Positions 13,287 to 14,201 of a DNA stretch of 14,201 bases are shown piece after piece. The position numbers were made by a program, and so were the translations under genes. The notes beneath the pieces were generated by a model that saw only the letters and a program-made list of their open reading frames with translations, was not told the origin of the DNA and did not search any database. Each line of letters starts with the position of its first letter. Position 1 is the first letter of the stretch. Source of the DNA: CAZCWX01 sp964502465 (GTDB taxonomy: Bacteria; Desulfobacterota; Binatia; Bin18); the NCBI GenBank assembly GCA_964502465.1, contig CAZCWX010000685.1, positions 1 to 14,201 on the forward strand. The letters run 5' to 3'.

Positions 13287-14201
13287 ATGCCTGAGCTGAC
13301 TGTTCTGAGGGACCGAACTTGCATTGTGGGGATTGGTGAAACGGCCTACACGCGCGGCACGCCCAAGAGCGCGCTCGAACTCGCCTTGGAAGCGTCGATG
13401 GGAGCCATCGAAGACGCTGGAATCAGGCCTGAAGCCATCGATGCAGTAATCCTGCCGGGAGGTGCCGGGAGTGGCGGCACCGCCGGCGATTTTTGTGCGA
13501 ACCTGGGGCTGCAGGATTTACACTACACCACCTCTCTCCAGGAAATGGGCGGGGCTATGTGCGTATCCGCCGTCGAGTCGGCTGCCGTCGCGCTCGCCAG
13601 CGGGATTGCGCAGTATGCCCTCATTCCACTGTGCAGCCGGTTCTATTCCGGCCGGAAAGCGCGGCAAGTGACGTCTGACCCTGGGACGGGACTGCAGGCC
13701 GCCGAGACCATCAGGGATTACTATGCGCCGTTCGGCGTGGCGGCTCCGCCCCAACATTATGCTTGGATGGCGCAGCGGCATATGCAGCTCTATGGCACTA
13801 CCCATGAGCAATTGGGAGCGGTGGCGGTGGCGATGCGTAAGCATGCGCAGCTGCATCCCAACGCCCTTATGAAGCGGGCGCCGATCACTCTCGATGATTA
13901 CCTGGCGTCGCGCTGGGTCAGCTATCCCTATCGTCTCCTGGACTGTTGCCTGGAGACCGACGGCGCCGCGGCTTTACTGATGACGACCGCCGAACGCGCT
14001 AAAGATCTGCGCCGCAAACCCGTGTATGTGATGGGCGTAGCGTCGGGCCATCCCTTCCCACCGCACGATATTCCCAATCGGCCTGATATCCTCAAAATCG
14101 GACTCGATTTTTGCGCACCACGCGCGTACGCGATGGCGGGGGTACAGCCTGACGATATCGATTTCGCCGAAATTTATGACTGCTTCACCGGGCAGGCTAT
14201 T
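13287..14201 (+). CDS. Thiolase-like protein (SCP2-type thiolase / lipid-transfer family), 3'-truncated by the window edge
   Basis: The 305 codons seen run open through the end of the window. The protein starts MPELTVLRDRTCIVGIGETAYTRG, the usual beginning of non-specific lipid-transfer/SCPx-type thiolases (VGIGxTxFxR...). The first domain reads LGLQDLHYTTSLQEMGGAMC, then ESAAVALASGIAQYALIP. The place of the canonical nucleophilic Cys (CxSG context) appears to hold Gly, with a Cys only a few residues later. The later motif FAEIYDCFTGQA matches the EIYDxFT motif of Cys-less thiolase-fold aldolases such as Ltp2. These proteins handle acyl-CoA C-C bond cleavage or transfer and often work with a DUF35 OB-fold partner, which would lie beyond the window. 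Alternative in-frame ATGs are at 13281 and 13242. Confidence 0.85.
   Translation, partial: MPELTVLRDRTCIVGIGETAYTRGTPKSALELALEASMGAIEDAGIRPEAIDAVILPGGAGSGGTAGDFCANLGLQDLHYTTSLQEMGGAMCVSAVESAAVALASGIAQYALIPLCSRFYSGRKARQVTSDPGTGLQAAETIRDYYAPFGVAAPPQHYAWMAQRHMQLYGTTHEQLGAVAVAMRKHAQLHPNALMKRAPITLDDYLASRWVSYPYRLLDCCLETDGAAALLMTTAERAKDLRRKPVYVMGVASGHPFPPHDIPNRPDILKIGLDFCAPRAYAMAGVQPDDIDFAEIYDCFTGQAI

Overview
The window is about 58% G+C by eye and densely coded on both strands. The gene mix is a family III CoA-transferase pair, a nitronate monooxygenase-like enzyme, a thiolase-like/lipid-transfer protein, a D-aminoacylase-type amidohydrolase, and decayed toxin genes. This fits a large-genome, probably uncultured environmental bacterium rich in CoA-ester catabolism (Desulfobacterota/Binatota or Tectomicrobia-like lineages come to mind). 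That placement is a weak inference; no rRNA or tRNA is present to support it.

Layout. (1) 1-3690 (+): the 3' part of a giant protein that enters the window open. It has about 110-residue beta-rich units, then a coiled coil built from 39-residue repeats, then a second, unrelated 39-residue repeat block. I do not recognise its function. (2) 3691-4288: a graveyard of small toxin-like genes, holding a frameshifted nuclease-like fragment and a C-terminally shortened HicA without an evident HicB. (3) 4289-6822 (+): two translationally coupled family III (CaiB/BaiF) CoA-transferase subunits; only the first has an obvious catalytic Asp. A ferritin-like protein (6890-7486) follows. (4) 7443-8153 (-): an exported SAM-dependent methyltransferase whose 3' end overlaps the ferritin-like gene tail to tail. 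A 60-residue membrane protein diverges from it (8310-8492, +). (5) 8513-10015 (-): an N-acyl-D-amino-acid deacylase-type amidohydrolase. (6) 10277-11843 (+): trxB and an Ogt-type alkyltransferase, probably one operon. (7) 11880-13025 (-) and 13287-end (+): a nitronate monooxygenase-family flavoprotein and a thiolase-like protein diverge from a 261-bp region. That region carries two inverted copies of a 24-28 bp element, so both genes may answer to the same regulator.

Working together: the CoA-transferase pair, thiolase-like protein and flavoprotein are all plausible parts of catabolism of an organic acid through its CoA thioester. Thioredoxin reductase, Ogt and the ferritin-like protein are redox or repair functions. 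The parts most worth following up are the giant repeat protein, the mirrored promoter elements, and the altered active sites in the second CoA-transferase and the thiolase-like protein.
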